Below are positions 1 through 8,590 of a stretch of 64,000 nucleotides of DNA, piece after piece. The notes below the pieces were generated by a model. It did no database searches, had not been told where the DNA came from, and worked only from the letters and a program-made list of their open reading frames with translations. This DNA is from Phenylobacterium sp. (lineage in GTDB: Bacteria > Pseudomonadota > Alphaproteobacteria > Caulobacterales > Caulobacteraceae). The stretch is taken from assembly GCF_013911965.1 (NCBI RefSeq), contig NZ_JACESE010000007.1, positions 1 to 64,000 of the forward strand, read 5' to 3'. The position numbers and the translations under genes are program-made. Position 1 is the first letter of the stretch. Each line of letters begins with the position of its first letter.

Positions 1-17
1 AACCGGCTCGCACCCTG

Positions 18-293
18 TCAGTCCGGCCAGGGTCCGCCTTGACCGAGGTCAACCTTGAGCGGCGCCGGGCGCACCGATCGCCCCTGGGCCGCGGTGGGCG
101 GACAGGAGGACGAGATCGGGCTTGGCGAGCGGGCGGCCGCGACCACCTTCTCGACGTCGAACTCGGCGAGCGCGGCGGTCGAACGCCACAGGCCGGCGCC
201 GGCCGCGAGGTCCGCCATCCGGCCGAGGCGCCGCCGCAGGCGGGGGGCGGAACGGCGGTTTCCGGGCGGGGCCGCCTGGTGACGGTCGGTCAT
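18..293 (-). CDS. hypothetical protein, 91 aa
   Basis: Unrecognised small basic protein. The ATG at 293 is preceded on the minus strand by a good Shine-Dalgarno (GGAGGAG, about 6 nt upstream), which is the main reason to believe it. The N-terminal half is Arg/Ala-rich; a segment around residues 42-52 (AEFDVEKVVAA) looks protein-like, while the tail is low-complexity Pro/Ser. No signal peptide, membrane segment or known motif is visible. It lies on the same strand as the MFS gene and about 140 bp downstream of it. Another frame through the same DNA is also open, so the C-terminal part could be frameshifted or the ORF spurious. Confidence 0.4.
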   Translation of the reverse strand: MTDRHQAAPPGNRRSAPRLRRRLGRMADLAAGAGLWRSTAALAEFDVEKVVAAARSPSPISSSCPPTAAQGRSVRPAPLKVDLGQGGPWPD

Positions 294-386
294 ATGGACA
301 CTCCTCCAGTTCGGGACCGGCTTCGCAGCGTCCGCGTCGGGGTTCGTGCAAGCCGCATCGCCGTCGAATAGCAGCGCTCCGCGACA

Positions 387-404
387 ATTTAATATCACAA
401 CGAT
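387..404 (-). promoter_or_regulatory. AT-rich dyad, candidate operator/promoter element
   Basis: A rare AT-rich patch in this GC-rich DNA. The arms TTTAATATC and GATAATTAAA form an imperfect dyad around ACAAC. Read on the minus strand it contains CGTTGTGATAT, which resembles CGATGTGAGAT (1824-1834) and CGTTATGAAAT (4185-4195) in the other two promoter gaps of this locus. It sits between the 3' end of the MFS gene and the start of the 91-aa gene. An operator role is inference from similarity and position. Confidence 0.4.
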
Positions 405-432
405 AATTAAACGCGCCAGGGGCTCGCGGCCG

Positions 433-1794
433 CTAGGAGGTGCGGGCGCGGCGGCGGGCGAGGCTGCGGATCACGACGGCGTGCCGCGCATGGGTCAGGC
501 CGTAGCCCGACAGAAGGGCCGCGCAGGCGAGCGCGCCGATGAGGGGCGCGGCGGCGTTGGTCGCCACGATGGCCGTGCGGGCCGCCGCGCCGGAGGGGGC
601 GTCGGCATAGCCCGCCATCTGCAGGAGCAGGCCCAGCCCGGCCGCGGCCAGGGCGATGGCCACCTTCTGCAGGAGGATGGCGAGGGCGAAGGCCAGGGCC
701 TCGGGCCGCTCGCCCGTCCGGCGTTCCACATCGTCGGCGCAGTCGGCGACCATGCCCCAGACGATGCTGTAGACCCCGCTGGCGCCGATTCCGGCGAGGA
801 AGGCCGCCAGGACCAGGTGCTGAGGCGCGGGGCCGAGCAGGAGCAGGGCGGCGAAGGCGCCGGCGCAGGTCAGGTGGGCCGCCTGCAGCACCCGCGCCTT
901 CTCCCAGCGGCCCGACAGCCACGTCCACAGGGGCAGGCCCGCGAATTGCCCGGCCACGCCGACGGCCAGGACGGGCGAGGCGAGGGCCGGGTCGCCGAGC
1001 ACGTGCGTGGTCAGATAGAGCAGGGTCTTGCCGAAGAGCGGCAGGGCCGCCACCGCCACCACGCCGGCGCCGACGGCCAGGAGATAGGGCGGGTGACGGA
1101 GCAAGGCGCCGAGCCCGCGTGTGAAGCTGAGCATCCGGGCGGCGGGCGGAGGCTGGTCGCGGCGGCGAACCGCCGCCCAGGCCAGGATCAGGACGCCGGC
1201 CGATGCGGTTCCGGCCAGGCCGCCATAGAGGGCCAGGAGCGGCGCCGACAGGCCGCCCTGGCGCGCCAGGGGCGCGATGGAGAGGGCGACCGTCAGACTG
1301 GCCAGCGAACTGAAGAAGAAGCGGGCGCCGGCGACCCGCGCCCGCACGCGGCTGTGGGACGTCACCCGCGCCAGGAGGGCGTTGTGCGGAAGATCGACCA
1401 GGGCGTAGCTCGCCCGGAAGAGCATCAGGGCGGCCATGACGACCGCCGGATGGGAAATCCCGAGCTGCGGCAGGGCGAGCAAGAGGGCGAAGCTCAGGCC
1501 GGCCGCCGGCGCGCCGAGGACGATGTAGGCGCCGTACCGGCCCAGCCGGCCGCGGCTGCGGTCGGACTGGCGCGCGATCAGGGGATCGAGAACGGCGTCC
1601 AGCAGCAGCGAGGCCAGCACCATGCCGCCGGCGAGGGCGGGGGAGAGGCCCAGGAGGTCGGTGAGGATGAAGAGCAGGGCCACCTCCAGGGCGCCCCACA
1701 GCAGGTTCTTGCCGAAATTGCCGCTCGCGTAGACGCCGTAGCGCAGGCCGCCGAGGCGGGTCGGCTCCGCAGGCGTGGGACCCGGCTTCAGCAT
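433..1794 (-). CDS. MFS transporter, GPH (glycoside-pentoside-hexuronide:cation symporter) type
   Basis: Inner-membrane symporter of 453 aa with many hydrophobic segments, consistent with 12 helices. The N-terminal region around residues 60-90 carries the GPH-type signature DPLIARQSDRSRGRLGRYG (Asp in helix 2-3 loop, basic cluster), followed by a DLPHNAL segment typical of MelB/GPH proteins. It is divergent from the PI-PLC-like gene across a 59-bp gap holding a candidate operator, so the two are probably co-regulated. With the neighbouring TonB receptor and ROK regulator it suggests uptake of a sugar, polyol or sugar phosphate breakdown product. The substrate cannot be read from sequence. Confidence 0.85.
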   Translation of the reverse strand: MLKPGPTPAEPTRLGGLRYGVYASGNFGKNLLWGALEVALLFILTDLLGLSPALAGGMVLASLLLDAVLDPLIARQSDRSRGRLGRYGAYIVLGAPAAGLSFALLLALPQLGISHPAVVMAALMLFRASYALVDLPHNALLARVTSHSRVRARVAGARFFFSSLASLTVALSIAPLARQGGLSAPLLALYGGLAGTASAGVLILAWAAVRRRDQPPPAARMLSFTRGLGALLRHPPYLLAVGAGVVAVAALPLFGKTLLYLTTHVLGDPALASPVLAVGVAGQFAGLPLWTWLSGRWEKARVLQAAHLTCAGAFAALLLLGPAPQHLVLAAFLAGIGASGVYSIVWGMVADCADDVERRTGERPEALAFALAILLQKVAIALAAAGLGLLLQMAGYADAPSGAAARTAIVATNAAAPLIGALACAALLSGYGLTHARHAVVIRSLARRRARTS

Positions 1795-1821
1795 CGCGTT
1801 GTCATAATCGGCATGTTAAGT

Positions 1822-1839
1822 ACCGATGTGAGATTTAAT
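1822..1839 (+). promoter_or_regulatory. candidate operator in the divergent MFS/PLC promoter
   Basis: ACCGATGTGAGATTTAAT matches the minus strand of 387-404 at 14 of 18 positions. It lies in the short divergent gap between the MFS start (1794) and the PLC-like start (1854), just upstream of the GGAGAG Shine-Dalgarno of the latter. It is a reasonable binding site for the ROK repressor encoded 1.2 kb away. This is inferred, not demonstrated. Confidence 0.4.
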
Positions 1840-1853
1840 ATGGAGAGTGTGGC

Positions 1854-3050
1854 TTGCGGCACTGTTTCAACCGGGCCCTGGCGGTCCTGGCCGGCCTTAC
1901 CGCCGTCGCGGGCGGGACGCCTGACGCCCTGGCGGCTCCCCTTCGGCTCAACGAGCTGCAGTACATCGGAACGCACAACTCCTATCACGTCGCGCCGGAC
2001 GCGGCCGTCTTCGAGGTGATGCGCCGCACAAACTACCGGGAAAGCGAATCCTGGACCGCCGCCCGCCTGGCGCCGGCGCTCAGCTATACCCACGCCCCCA
2101 TCGCAGAGCAGCTCGAGCTCGGCTTGCGCGTCTTCGAATTCGATCTGCACGACGACCCCGACGGCGGACGTTTCGTCGCGCCGGGGTTCCTTAGAGCCCT
2201 GACGCCGGAGGCGCGCCGCGCCCTGGCGCCGGTGGATCCGGCAGGGGAGCTGTCGCGGCCGGGCCTGAAGGTCTTCCACGCCGCCGACACCGATGTCCGC
2301 AGCCGCTGTCTGCGGTTCGTCGCCTGTCTCCAGTCCATTCGCGCCTGGTCCGACGCCCATCCGGACCACGAGCCGATCATCATCCAGCTGGAGACGAAGG
2401 AAGGCGTGAAGCCGCCGTTGGCGGACGCCTATCGGCCGGTCGGCTCCCCGCCGTTCGGGGAGGCGGCCTTCGCGCGCCTGCACGCAGAGATCCTGTCGGT
2501 CTTCCCCGAGGAGCGCCTGTTCCGTCCGGCGGAGGTGCGGGGCGACTTCGACAGCGTCAACGCCGCGGTCCGCGCCGTCGGATGGCCGCCGGTCGACCGG
2601 CTTCGCGGCCGCATCATCTTCCTGCTCCTGGACGCGCCGGAGAAGCAGGACGAGTACGCCGCCTTCGCCCGGCGCGCCGGGGGCGCGCTGCTGTTCGTCT
2701 CCCGCAGTCCGGAGGATCCGGAGACCGGATGGCTCATCCGGCCGGAGCCGGACGTGGCGGCGATCGCCGCTTTCGTCGACCAGGGCTTCCTCGTCTACAC
2801 CCGCGCCGACGCCGACGGCCTGGAGACGCGGACGGGCGACCGATCGCGTTGCCGTCGGGCCGTGGAGTCCGGCGCACAGATGATCGCCACGGACCGCCCC
2901 ACGCCCGACCTCCGCCATTCCGACTACGAGGTCTCCTTCGACGGCGCCTATGTGCGGCCGCGCGCCTCGGCGACGGCGGCCGGCGCCTGCGAGGCGATCA
3001 GGCCTTCTCGAGAAAGCGGACATAGAGGGGCTGGGCCGCAGCCCCGATGA
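1854..3050 (+). CDS. secreted Ca2+-dependent PI-PLC-like phosphodiesterase
   Basis: 398 aa, read from a TTG start because GGAGAG lies 6 nt upstream and the ATG at 1840 is out of frame. The N-terminus is a signal peptide (hydrophobic residues 8-20, Ala-rich cleavage region near 27). The mature protein opens with LNELQYIGTHNSYH, where His41 is the likely catalytic His of the TIM-barrel PLC fold. Later blocks LRVFEFDLHDDPDGG and LKVFHAADTDVRSRC match the Ca2+-dependent phosphoinositide PLC-C1 family as I know it. It probably cleaves phosphoinositide or glycerophospho-polyol headgroups in the periplasm or outside. Its last 53 bp overlap the convergent ROK gene. The substrate is inferred. Confidence 0.8.
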   Translation: MRHCFNRALAVLAGLTAVAGGTPDALAAPLRLNELQYIGTHNSYHVAPDAAVFEVMRRTNYRESESWTAARLAPALSYTHAPIAEQLELGLRVFEFDLHDDPDGGRFVAPGFLRALTPEARRALAPVDPAGELSRPGLKVFHAADTDVRSRCLRFVACLQSIRAWSDAHPDHEPIIIQLETKEGVKPPLADAYRPVGSPPFGEAAFARLHAEILSVFPEERLFRPAEVRGDFDSVNAAVRAVGWPPVDRLRGRIIFLLLDAPEKQDEYAAFARRAGGALLFVSRSPEDPETGWLIRPEPDVAAIAAFVDQGFLVYTRADADGLETRTGDRSRCRRAVESGAQMIATDRPTPDLRHSDYEVSFDGAYVRPRASATAAGACEAIRPSRESGHRGAGPQPR

Positions 3051-4110
3051 CCCCGGCCAGAGGTCCGAGCGCCGAAGCCAGCACGCGCGGGCGCGGCAGT
3101 CCGACGCCCTCGTCGCAGAAGCCCGGCCCATCGATCCGTGCGGCGAGCTCCTGCAGCAGGTGGTGCGGCATTCGCCCGCCGATCACCACCGCCTCGGGGT
3201 CGAGGATCCGGGCGGTGACCGAGAGGCCGCGCTGAAGCTGGCTGGCCGCCCCGTTGAGCCAAGCCTTGAGGGGCGGGCAGGTCTGGGGAAGCAGGTCCTG
3301 CAGGTCGGTGAAGTCCTCGGCCGCGAAGCCCGAGCGCCGCAGATGGTCGAAGAGATCCTGTCCCGAGGGCCGCGGCTCGTCATTGGGGAACTGCACCCCG
3401 ATCAGCCCGGCGTTGCCGTGCACGCCACGGTGAAGCCGTCCGCCCAGGATGAGGCCGCCGCCGATTCCGTGGCCGATGTGGGCGAAGAAGTAGTTGTCGA
3501 TCGACTGCCCGACGCCCAGCAGCCGCTCACCCAGGGCGGCGCTCGCCGCGTCGTTTTCAACGAAGACCTCGTTGCCGAGGTGGGCCTGCAGCTCGGCCTG
3601 CAGGTCCGCGCCGTGGAACAGGGGAAAGCGGGGATGGGGATTGAGCTGCTTGCGGTCGTCGATGAAGTCGCCCGGCAGGGCGAAACCGACGCCGGCGAGC
3701 AGGCTTCGCGCCAGCCCGCGCCGCTCGCAGAAGCCCGCGATAGCGGTTTCGGCCGCCGCGGCCACCTCGGCCGGCGTGCCCGTCCCGAGATCCAGCGTCT
3801 CACGTTCGAGAAGGGCGCCGGACAGGTCGATCATGCCGACCTGGACGTCCTTGGTGGTGAAGTAGACGCCGGCGGAATAGGCCGCGTCGGGGCGCACCAT
3901 CAGCGGCCGCGACGGCTGACCGCGAAGGCCGGTGCGCAGGACTTCCTCGACCAGCAGGCCCCTGTCCGTCAGCTCGCGTGTGATGCGGGTCACCGACATG
4001 GTCGACAGCTCGGTCAGCGGGCTGATGTCGACCCGCGCAATGGGCCCGTGACGCCAGATGACGTCCAGCACGCGCCGTTCGCTCGGGCTGAGATCGTGTG
4101 GGATCGGCAT
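2998..4110 (-). CDS. ROK family transcriptional repressor (Zn-motif-less)
   Basis: 370 aa from the ATG at 4110, chosen over an upstream ATG because GAAGGA precedes it and MPIPHDLSPSERRVLDVI begins the winged HTH directly. Residues about 8-60 form the MarR-like HTH (TELSTMSVTRITREL). The ROK sugar-sensing domain follows, with GFALPGDF, ENDAASAALGE and GHGIGGGLILGG. The usual GH...CxCGxxGCxE zinc motif is missing: the equivalent stretch reads GNAGLIG and has no cysteine cluster. This fits a diverged NagC/XylR-type regulator rather than a sugar kinase. It is divergent from the TonB receptor and convergent with the PLC gene, so it is the likely regulator of the locus. Confidence 0.85.
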   Translation of the reverse strand: MPIPHDLSPSERRVLDVIWRHGPIARVDISPLTELSTMSVTRITRELTDRGLLVEEVLRTGLRGQPSRPLMVRPDAAYSAGVYFTTKDVQVGMIDLSGALLERETLDLGTGTPAEVAAAAETAIAGFCERRGLARSLLAGVGFALPGDFIDDRKQLNPHPRFPLFHGADLQAELQAHLGNEVFVENDAASAALGERLLGVGQSIDNYFFAHIGHGIGGGLILGGRLHRGVHGNAGLIGVQFPNDEPRPSGQDLFDHLRRSGFAAEDFTDLQDLLPQTCPPLKAWLNGAASQLQRGLSVTARILDPEAVVIGGRMPHHLLQELAARIDGPGFCDEGVGLPRPRVLASALGPLAGVIGAAAQPLYVRFLEKA

Positions 4111-4184
4111 TTGCGGTCGTGTCCTTCGCTCGCCCTCGTAATTCGGAACGAACGAAATCGAAAGCCGGCAACTAAATAACATGA

Positions 4185-4206
4185 CGTTATGAAATCGTTA
4201 TGATCG
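4185..4206 (+). promoter_or_regulatory. direct repeat CGTTATGA x2, candidate ROK operator
   Basis: CGTTATGA occurs at 4185-4192 and 4196-4203, 11 bp apart (one helical turn), in the 144-bp divergent gap between the ROK gene and the TonB receptor gene. The first copy extends to CGTTATGAAAT, close to the motif in the other two gaps of this locus. Spacing of one turn on the same face suggests cooperative binding. Inferred autoregulation and control of the receptor. Confidence 0.45.
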
Positions 4207-4254
4207 GGGCGTATGGAGGGCCCGAGGGCGACAAGCTCAGAAAGGGTGGGGATC

Positions 4255-6825
4255 ATGACCATGTCCGGCACAACGTCTCGCATCGGCGGGATTTCGCTTC
4301 TGGCTCTGGCGGCGGCGCTGGCCGCCAGCCCGGCCTTGGCCCAGGCGGAGGGGCAGGCGGCGCCCACCGCGGTGGGCGAGCTGATCGTCACCGGTCAGCG
4401 CCTGGCCAACCGCCGCGCGGTGGAGGCCAAGCGGGAGTCGGCGACCATCAGCGACGTGCTCGCCGCCGACGACCTCAACCGCCTCCCGGACCAGAACCTG
4501 GCCGAGGCGCTCGGCCGCGTGCCCGGCGTGACGGCCTTCCAGGACGAGGGCGCCGGCCTCTATGTCGGCGTGCGTGGCCTCAGCCAGGAATTCGTCAACC
4601 TGACCATCGACGGGGTGGAGGTGTCCTCGGCCTCGCGGACCTGGGACCCCAACCTGCGCGGCGCCAATCTGGAGGCCGTGCCTTCCACCTTCGTGCGGCA
4701 GGTGGAGGTTCTGAAGGCGATGACGCCGGACCTGGACGGCGACGCCATCGCCGGCACGGTCAATCTCGTCACCCGCAGCGCGCTCGACGCGCGCCCGTGG
4801 TTCTCGGCGGGCCTGGCGGCGGGCCAGTACGAAGAGGACGTGCCCGACTCCGAGACGGGGCTGTCGGGGAAGGGCTCCCTTTCCTTCGGCCGCGCCTTCG
4901 CCGACGGCGCCCTGGGCGTGGTGCTGGACGCCAACTTCCGCTCGGTGGAGCGCGACAACCTCAAGCCGGACGCCTGGTTCGGCGCCAAGGCCGCCGACGA
5001 GCTGCCCGAGGAGGTCGGCGGCTATTTCTACGAGCGCGAGGAGACCAGCTATGGCCTCGTCGGAAAGCTGGAGTTCCGGCCCACGGCTGAGCTGAGCGGC
5101 TTCGTGTCGGCGAGCTATTCGGACTCCGACACCCATGTGGCCAAGAACAAGAACGCGCTCTACGGCGCGGTCTCCAATCCCGCCGCCATGAGCTTTACGC
5201 GCGCCGTCGGTACGGCGCGCAACGACGATGTCGACTATGGCGTGGACGGGGCGCTGACCTTCGCCGCGGAAGTCGACTGGCGGGTGGGGCCCCAGACCGA
5301 CCTCGCCCTCAAGGCCTCGACCTCGCAGAGCGCCTCCTATCAGGATGACCCGCGCGTCGACTGGTACAATGGCGGCCCGCTGAGCGGGACCTATTCGACC
5401 GACGGCGAGCGCTTTCTCTACGATCTCGACGCGGCGAGCCAAGCGGTCTTCCTCAACCCCGCGGCCTACGGATTCAACGGCTATCGTCGGTTCCGCGAAC
5501 GGCTGGAAAAGGGCGTCGACGTGGTCCGGCTGGACCTTGCCCACGAACGCCAGGGCGAGACGGGGCTCGGCTTCCAGTTCGGGGCCAAGTGGAAGTCCAC
5601 CGACCTCGACTACACGGCCAGCTACCTCCGCTGGCGCAATCCCACCGTGCCCGTCGATTTCGCTCAGTTCGTGAGCCGCGCCGACTGGACCTTCCCCGGC
5701 ACGTCGAACCCGGCCGTCGTGCTGGCCGACATCGGCGCCCTGAGCGCCTATGCCGAAGCGATCGGCCCCGGCGGCTTCCGGCGCACGGAGGGTTACGACA
5801 ACGCCAACGACTATACGGCCAAGGAGGCGGTCCTCGCCGCCTACGGTCTGGCGGACCTGCGGACCGAGCGCCTGCGGATCGTGGGGGGACTGCGCTACGA
5901 AAGGACCGAGGTGGAGGCCCGCAACCGCTTCAACCACGCCGAGGACGAGGCCTTCGTCGAGACGAGCGGCGACTATGGCGACTGGCTGCCCTCGGCGGTC
6001 ATGACCTATGACCTGGCCGAAGGCTTCCGCCTGCGGCTGGCCGCCAGCCGCGCCATCGGCCGCCCCGACGTTCGCGACCTGGCCCGCGGGGAGACGCCGC
6101 CCAACGACAATGGCGTCTATGAGCGCGGCAATCCCGACCTAGAACCGCGCCGCGCCACCAATCTCGACGCGGCCCTGGAATACGACTTCGACGGCGGGGC
6201 GAGCCTCGTCTCGATCAGCCTGTTTCACAAGGACATCGACAACGAGATCTACGATCTCCAGACGCCCTATCTCTTCACCGACGATACCGGCGCGCAGATC
6301 AACTCCTACTTCGTGCAGCCGGACAACGCCGGCGGGGCGCGGGTGTCGGGGATCGAGATCGGCCTGACCAAGGACCGGTTCAGCTTCCTTCCAGCGCCGT
6401 TCAACCGGCTTGGGCTCAGCGCCAATCTCACCCTCAACCGAGGCGAGATGGACCTGGTAGACGCCGGCGGCGCGGTGGTGCGCACCGTCGATCCCGAGGG
6501 GCTGTCGGAGCGGCTGGCCAACGCCACCCTCTTCTATGAGGGCGAGCGGCTCTCGGCCCGTCTGGCGTGGCGCTACGCCAGCGAACAGACCCAGCAACTC
6601 AGCGTCGACGGTTCGGCCGATCTCATCCTGGACGACTACCAGCAGACCGATCTGCACCTGGCCTACCGGGTCAACAAGCGCCTCGAACTGTTCGGCGAGG
6701 TCTGGAACCTGTTCGAGGACGAGCAGACCTTCACCAACGCCGACTTCGTGGCGGGCCTTCCCAACTGGTACGAGAAGGTCCGTTACGGACGGGCGGTGTG
6801 GATGGGCCTCAACCTGAAGTTCTGA
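4255..6825 (+). CDS. TonB-dependent receptor (Caulobacter/Xanthomonas-type)
   Basis: Outer-membrane active transporter of 856 aa. The ATG at 4255 is preferred over 4213 because GGGTGGGG precedes it and a signal peptide follows at once (about residues 10-31, ending ASPALAQA). A TonB-box-like GELIVTGQR comes next. The plug domain runs from roughly 45 to 170 (DLNRLPDQNLAEALGRVPGV; VRQVEVLKAMTPDLDGDAIA), then the 22-strand barrel ending in the aromatic terminus MGLNLKF. The short plug with DLDGDAIAGTVN is typical of the sugar-type receptors common in Caulobacterales. Beside the ROK regulator, PLC and GPH symporter it probably imports an oligosaccharide, polyol or polyol phosphate. Confidence 0.9.
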   Translation: MTMSGTTSRIGGISLLALAAALAASPALAQAEGQAAPTAVGELIVTGQRLANRRAVEAKRESATISDVLAADDLNRLPDQNLAEALGRVPGVTAFQDEGAGLYVGVRGLSQEFVNLTIDGVEVSSASRTWDPNLRGANLEAVPSTFVRQVEVLKAMTPDLDGDAIAGTVNLVTRSALDARPWFSAGLAAGQYEEDVPDSETGLSGKGSLSFGRAFADGALGVVLDANFRSVERDNLKPDAWFGAKAADELPEEVGGYFYEREETSYGLVGKLEFRPTAELSGFVSASYSDSDTHVAKNKNALYGAVSNPAAMSFTRAVGTARNDDVDYGVDGALTFAAEVDWRVGPQTDLALKASTSQSASYQDDPRVDWYNGGPLSGTYSTDGERFLYDLDAASQAVFLNPAAYGFNGYRRFRERLEKGVDVVRLDLAHERQGETGLGFQFGAKWKSTDLDYTASYLRWRNPTVPVDFAQFVSRADWTFPGTSNPAVVLADIGALSAYAEAIGPGGFRRTEGYDNANDYTAKEAVLAAYGLADLRTERLRIVGGLRYERTEVEARNRFNHAEDEAFVETSGDYGDWLPSAVMTYDLAEGFRLRLAASRAIGRPDVRDLARGETPPNDNGVYERGNPDLEPRRATNLDAALEYDFDGGASLVSISLFHKDIDNEIYDLQTPYLFTDDTGAQINSYFVQPDNAGGARVSGIEIGLTKDRFSFLPAPFNRLGLSANLTLNRGEMDLVDAGGAVVRTVDPEGLSERLANATLFYEGERLSARLAWRYASEQTQQLSVDGSADLILDDYQQTDLHLAYRVNKRLELFGEVWNLFEDEQTFTNADFVAGLPNWYEKVRYGRAVWMGLNLKF

Positions 6826-6829
6826 TCGC

Positions 6830-6861
6830 GGGCGCCGTCGGCCAATGCGTCGGCGGCGCCC
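6830..6861. terminator. hairpin between convergent genes
   Basis: Arms GGGCGCCGTCG (6830-6840) and CGGCGGCGCCC (6851-6861) pair over 11 positions with one G-U, around a 10-nt loop. It sits just after the stop of the TonB receptor and before the 3' end of the convergent protease gene. There is no clear T tract, so a bidirectional terminator is probable but not certain. Confidence 0.5.
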
Positions 6862-6870
6862 CGCCGTGGG

Positions 6871-8466
6871 TCAGGCGATCAGCCAGTCGCCCGGGTTCGT
6901 CGCCGTCACGCCCACCAGGACGATCTGGCCGGCGGTGGGCTGGCCGGTCCAGGCCAGGTCGAGGATGGTGTCGCCGCCCTCGTAGCGCAGGGCGTAGGTC
7001 GTGCCCGGATCGAGCAGGAGCCGGTCCCCCTCGGCGCTGTTGAAGTCGAGGATCCGGTCGAGGCCCGCATCGCCGGAAGAGTGGAAGATATCGGCCCCGG
7101 CGCCGCCCGCCAGGGTGTCGTCGCCGCGGTCGCCGGAGAGCCAGTCGTTTCCGTCGCCGCCGCTCAGCGTGTCGTTGTCCTTGCCGCCGCGGACCAGGTC
7201 GTCTCCCGCGCCGCCCTCGCAGGTGTCGTTCCCCAGATTGCCGTAGACGATGTCGCCGCCGGCGTCGCCGTAGAGCAGGTCCTGATCCTTGCCCCCGACG
7301 ACCCAGTCGGCGCCGTCTTCGCCGCGCACCGTGTCGTCGCCGGCGTTGCCGTGCACGTCGTCGAAGGCCGCGCCGCCCCAGAGCTGGTCGTTCCCATCCA
7401 TCCCGCGCAGGAAGTCGAGCCCGCCGCCGCCCCAGATCTGGTTCTCCGCGGCGTTGCCCAGCACCGTGTCGGCGTCGGGGCCGCCGACGACGTTCTCGAT
7501 GACCGTGTTGAAGGCGATGCCGAGATTGTCCGAGAAGGTGTAGGTCTCGGGCGTGGCGATGTTCTCCTGGAAGAAGTCGCCGGCCCAGGGAAAGCGGACC
7601 AGCAGCTGGGCGATCTGTTCGGCCGCGGAGAAGTAGGCGATCGAGGAGTAGGCGCCCGGCGCCAGGTCGACGCTCGAGCCGCGGAGATTGCCGGAGAGGT
7701 CGAAGGTGTCGACGCCGCCGGCGTCGTAGATGCTCTGGAAGAAGGGGCGGTTCTCGTCCCAGCTATAGGTGGTGTTCCCCGCCGCCGTCGTGGGATCGGC
7801 GCCATAGCGCTGCTGGATGGCGGCGATGTCGAACACCATCGGCGTCTCGGGATAGACCGACTGAGGCACGATCCTCACGCCGGTCGCCGTCGCCTCGGCG
7901 CGCCAGAAGAGAAGGTCCTCGGGCGCGGTGTAGGACATCACCGTGTAGCGGGTGGTGTCGAACTCGGCCGGCAGGGTCGCGCCGTCCTCGAAGCTGTGCT
8001 TGAGGCCGATCGCGTGCCCGATCTCGTGAATCATGGCGCTGAAGTCGTAGCGGCCGGCGGCAAAGTCCGACCCTGTGTGCTCGGCGCTGATCCAGATGTC
8101 GCTCATATAGGCCGACCCGACGCCCCCGGCGTAGGGGGGATAGTAGGCGTAGCCCCAGGTGTCTTCGCCGTCGTCTCCGCTGACATCGGTGAAGGCCACC
8201 CGGATCGCGCCCGGCGCGGAGACATCGTCGGTCTGGACGAAGGTCGCCGCCATCACCTTGTCCCAGGCGTCGGCCGCCGCGGCGAACCGCTGGGCCTGGG
8301 TTGCGTTCAGGACGCTGTAGGCGGGATCGCTCGACTCTTCCCCCGGGCCGTAGTCCGGCCAGGCCGAGCCGGCGCGGGCGACGCTGTAGGTGATCGTGCT
8401 CCCTCCGATCCAATGGGTCGGGACGAGGAGGGCCGACGTGATTGCGCTCAGGGAGGGCAGGACCAT
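6871..8466 (-). CDS. serralysin-type metalloprotease with RTX repeats
   Basis: 531-aa secreted zinc protease of family M10. The catalytic motif HEIGHAIGLKH spans residues 147-157 (His147, Glu148, His151, His157), and the Met-turn MSY is at 177-179. From about residue 345 to 465 there are glycine-rich RTX nonapeptide repeats (GGxGxDxLx type, for example GGAGDDLVRGGKDNDTLSGG), which bind Ca2+. The C-terminus is hydrophobic-rich, as in type I secretion substrates. There is no N-terminal signal peptide, as expected for this export route. No ABC/MFP/TolC exporter or inhibitor gene lies beside it. The start is the only reasonable ATG, with a weak ribosome site. Confidence 0.93.
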   Translation of the reverse strand: MVLPSLSAITSALLVPTHWIGGSTITYSVARAGSAWPDYGPGEESSDPAYSVLNATQAQRFAAAADAWDKVMAATFVQTDDVSAPGAIRVAFTDVSGDDGEDTWGYAYYPPYAGGVGSAYMSDIWISAEHTGSDFAAGRYDFSAMIHEIGHAIGLKHSFEDGATLPAEFDTTRYTVMSYTAPEDLLFWRAEATATGVRIVPQSVYPETPMVFDIAAIQQRYGADPTTAAGNTTYSWDENRPFFQSIYDAGGVDTFDLSGNLRGSSVDLAPGAYSSIAYFSAAEQIAQLLVRFPWAGDFFQENIATPETYTFSDNLGIAFNTVIENVVGGPDADTVLGNAAENQIWGGGGLDFLRGMDGNDQLWGGAAFDDVHGNAGDDTVRGEDGADWVVGGKDQDLLYGDAGGDIVYGNLGNDTCEGGAGDDLVRGGKDNDTLSGGDGNDWLSGDRGDDTLAGGAGADIFHSSGDAGLDRILDFNSAEGDRLLLDPGTTYALRYEGGDTILDLAWTGQPTAGQIVLVGVTATNPGDWLIA

Positions 8467-8590
8467 GGCAGTTCTCGCAAAGGGTGGTCCTGGCTCTTAC
8501 CCGATGTGATCTGAACGAACCGTCCACACATTGACGCACCCCTCAAAGATCACCCACAAGTGATTGAAACTTCAGTAGTCCGGAGATCCG

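Noticed and set aside
346-2019. 557-aa plus-strand frame opposite the MFS gene
   Set aside because: Gly/Gln/Glu/Arg-rich shadow of a clear membrane transporter.
4237-5937. 566-aa minus-strand frame inside the TonB receptor
   Set aside because: Shadow of a clear receptor; no start signal and no known motif.
7100-7430. Possible tandem DNA repeat or CRISPR
   Set aside because: These are degenerate RTX nonapeptide codons within the protease gene; no spacers and no constant repeat.
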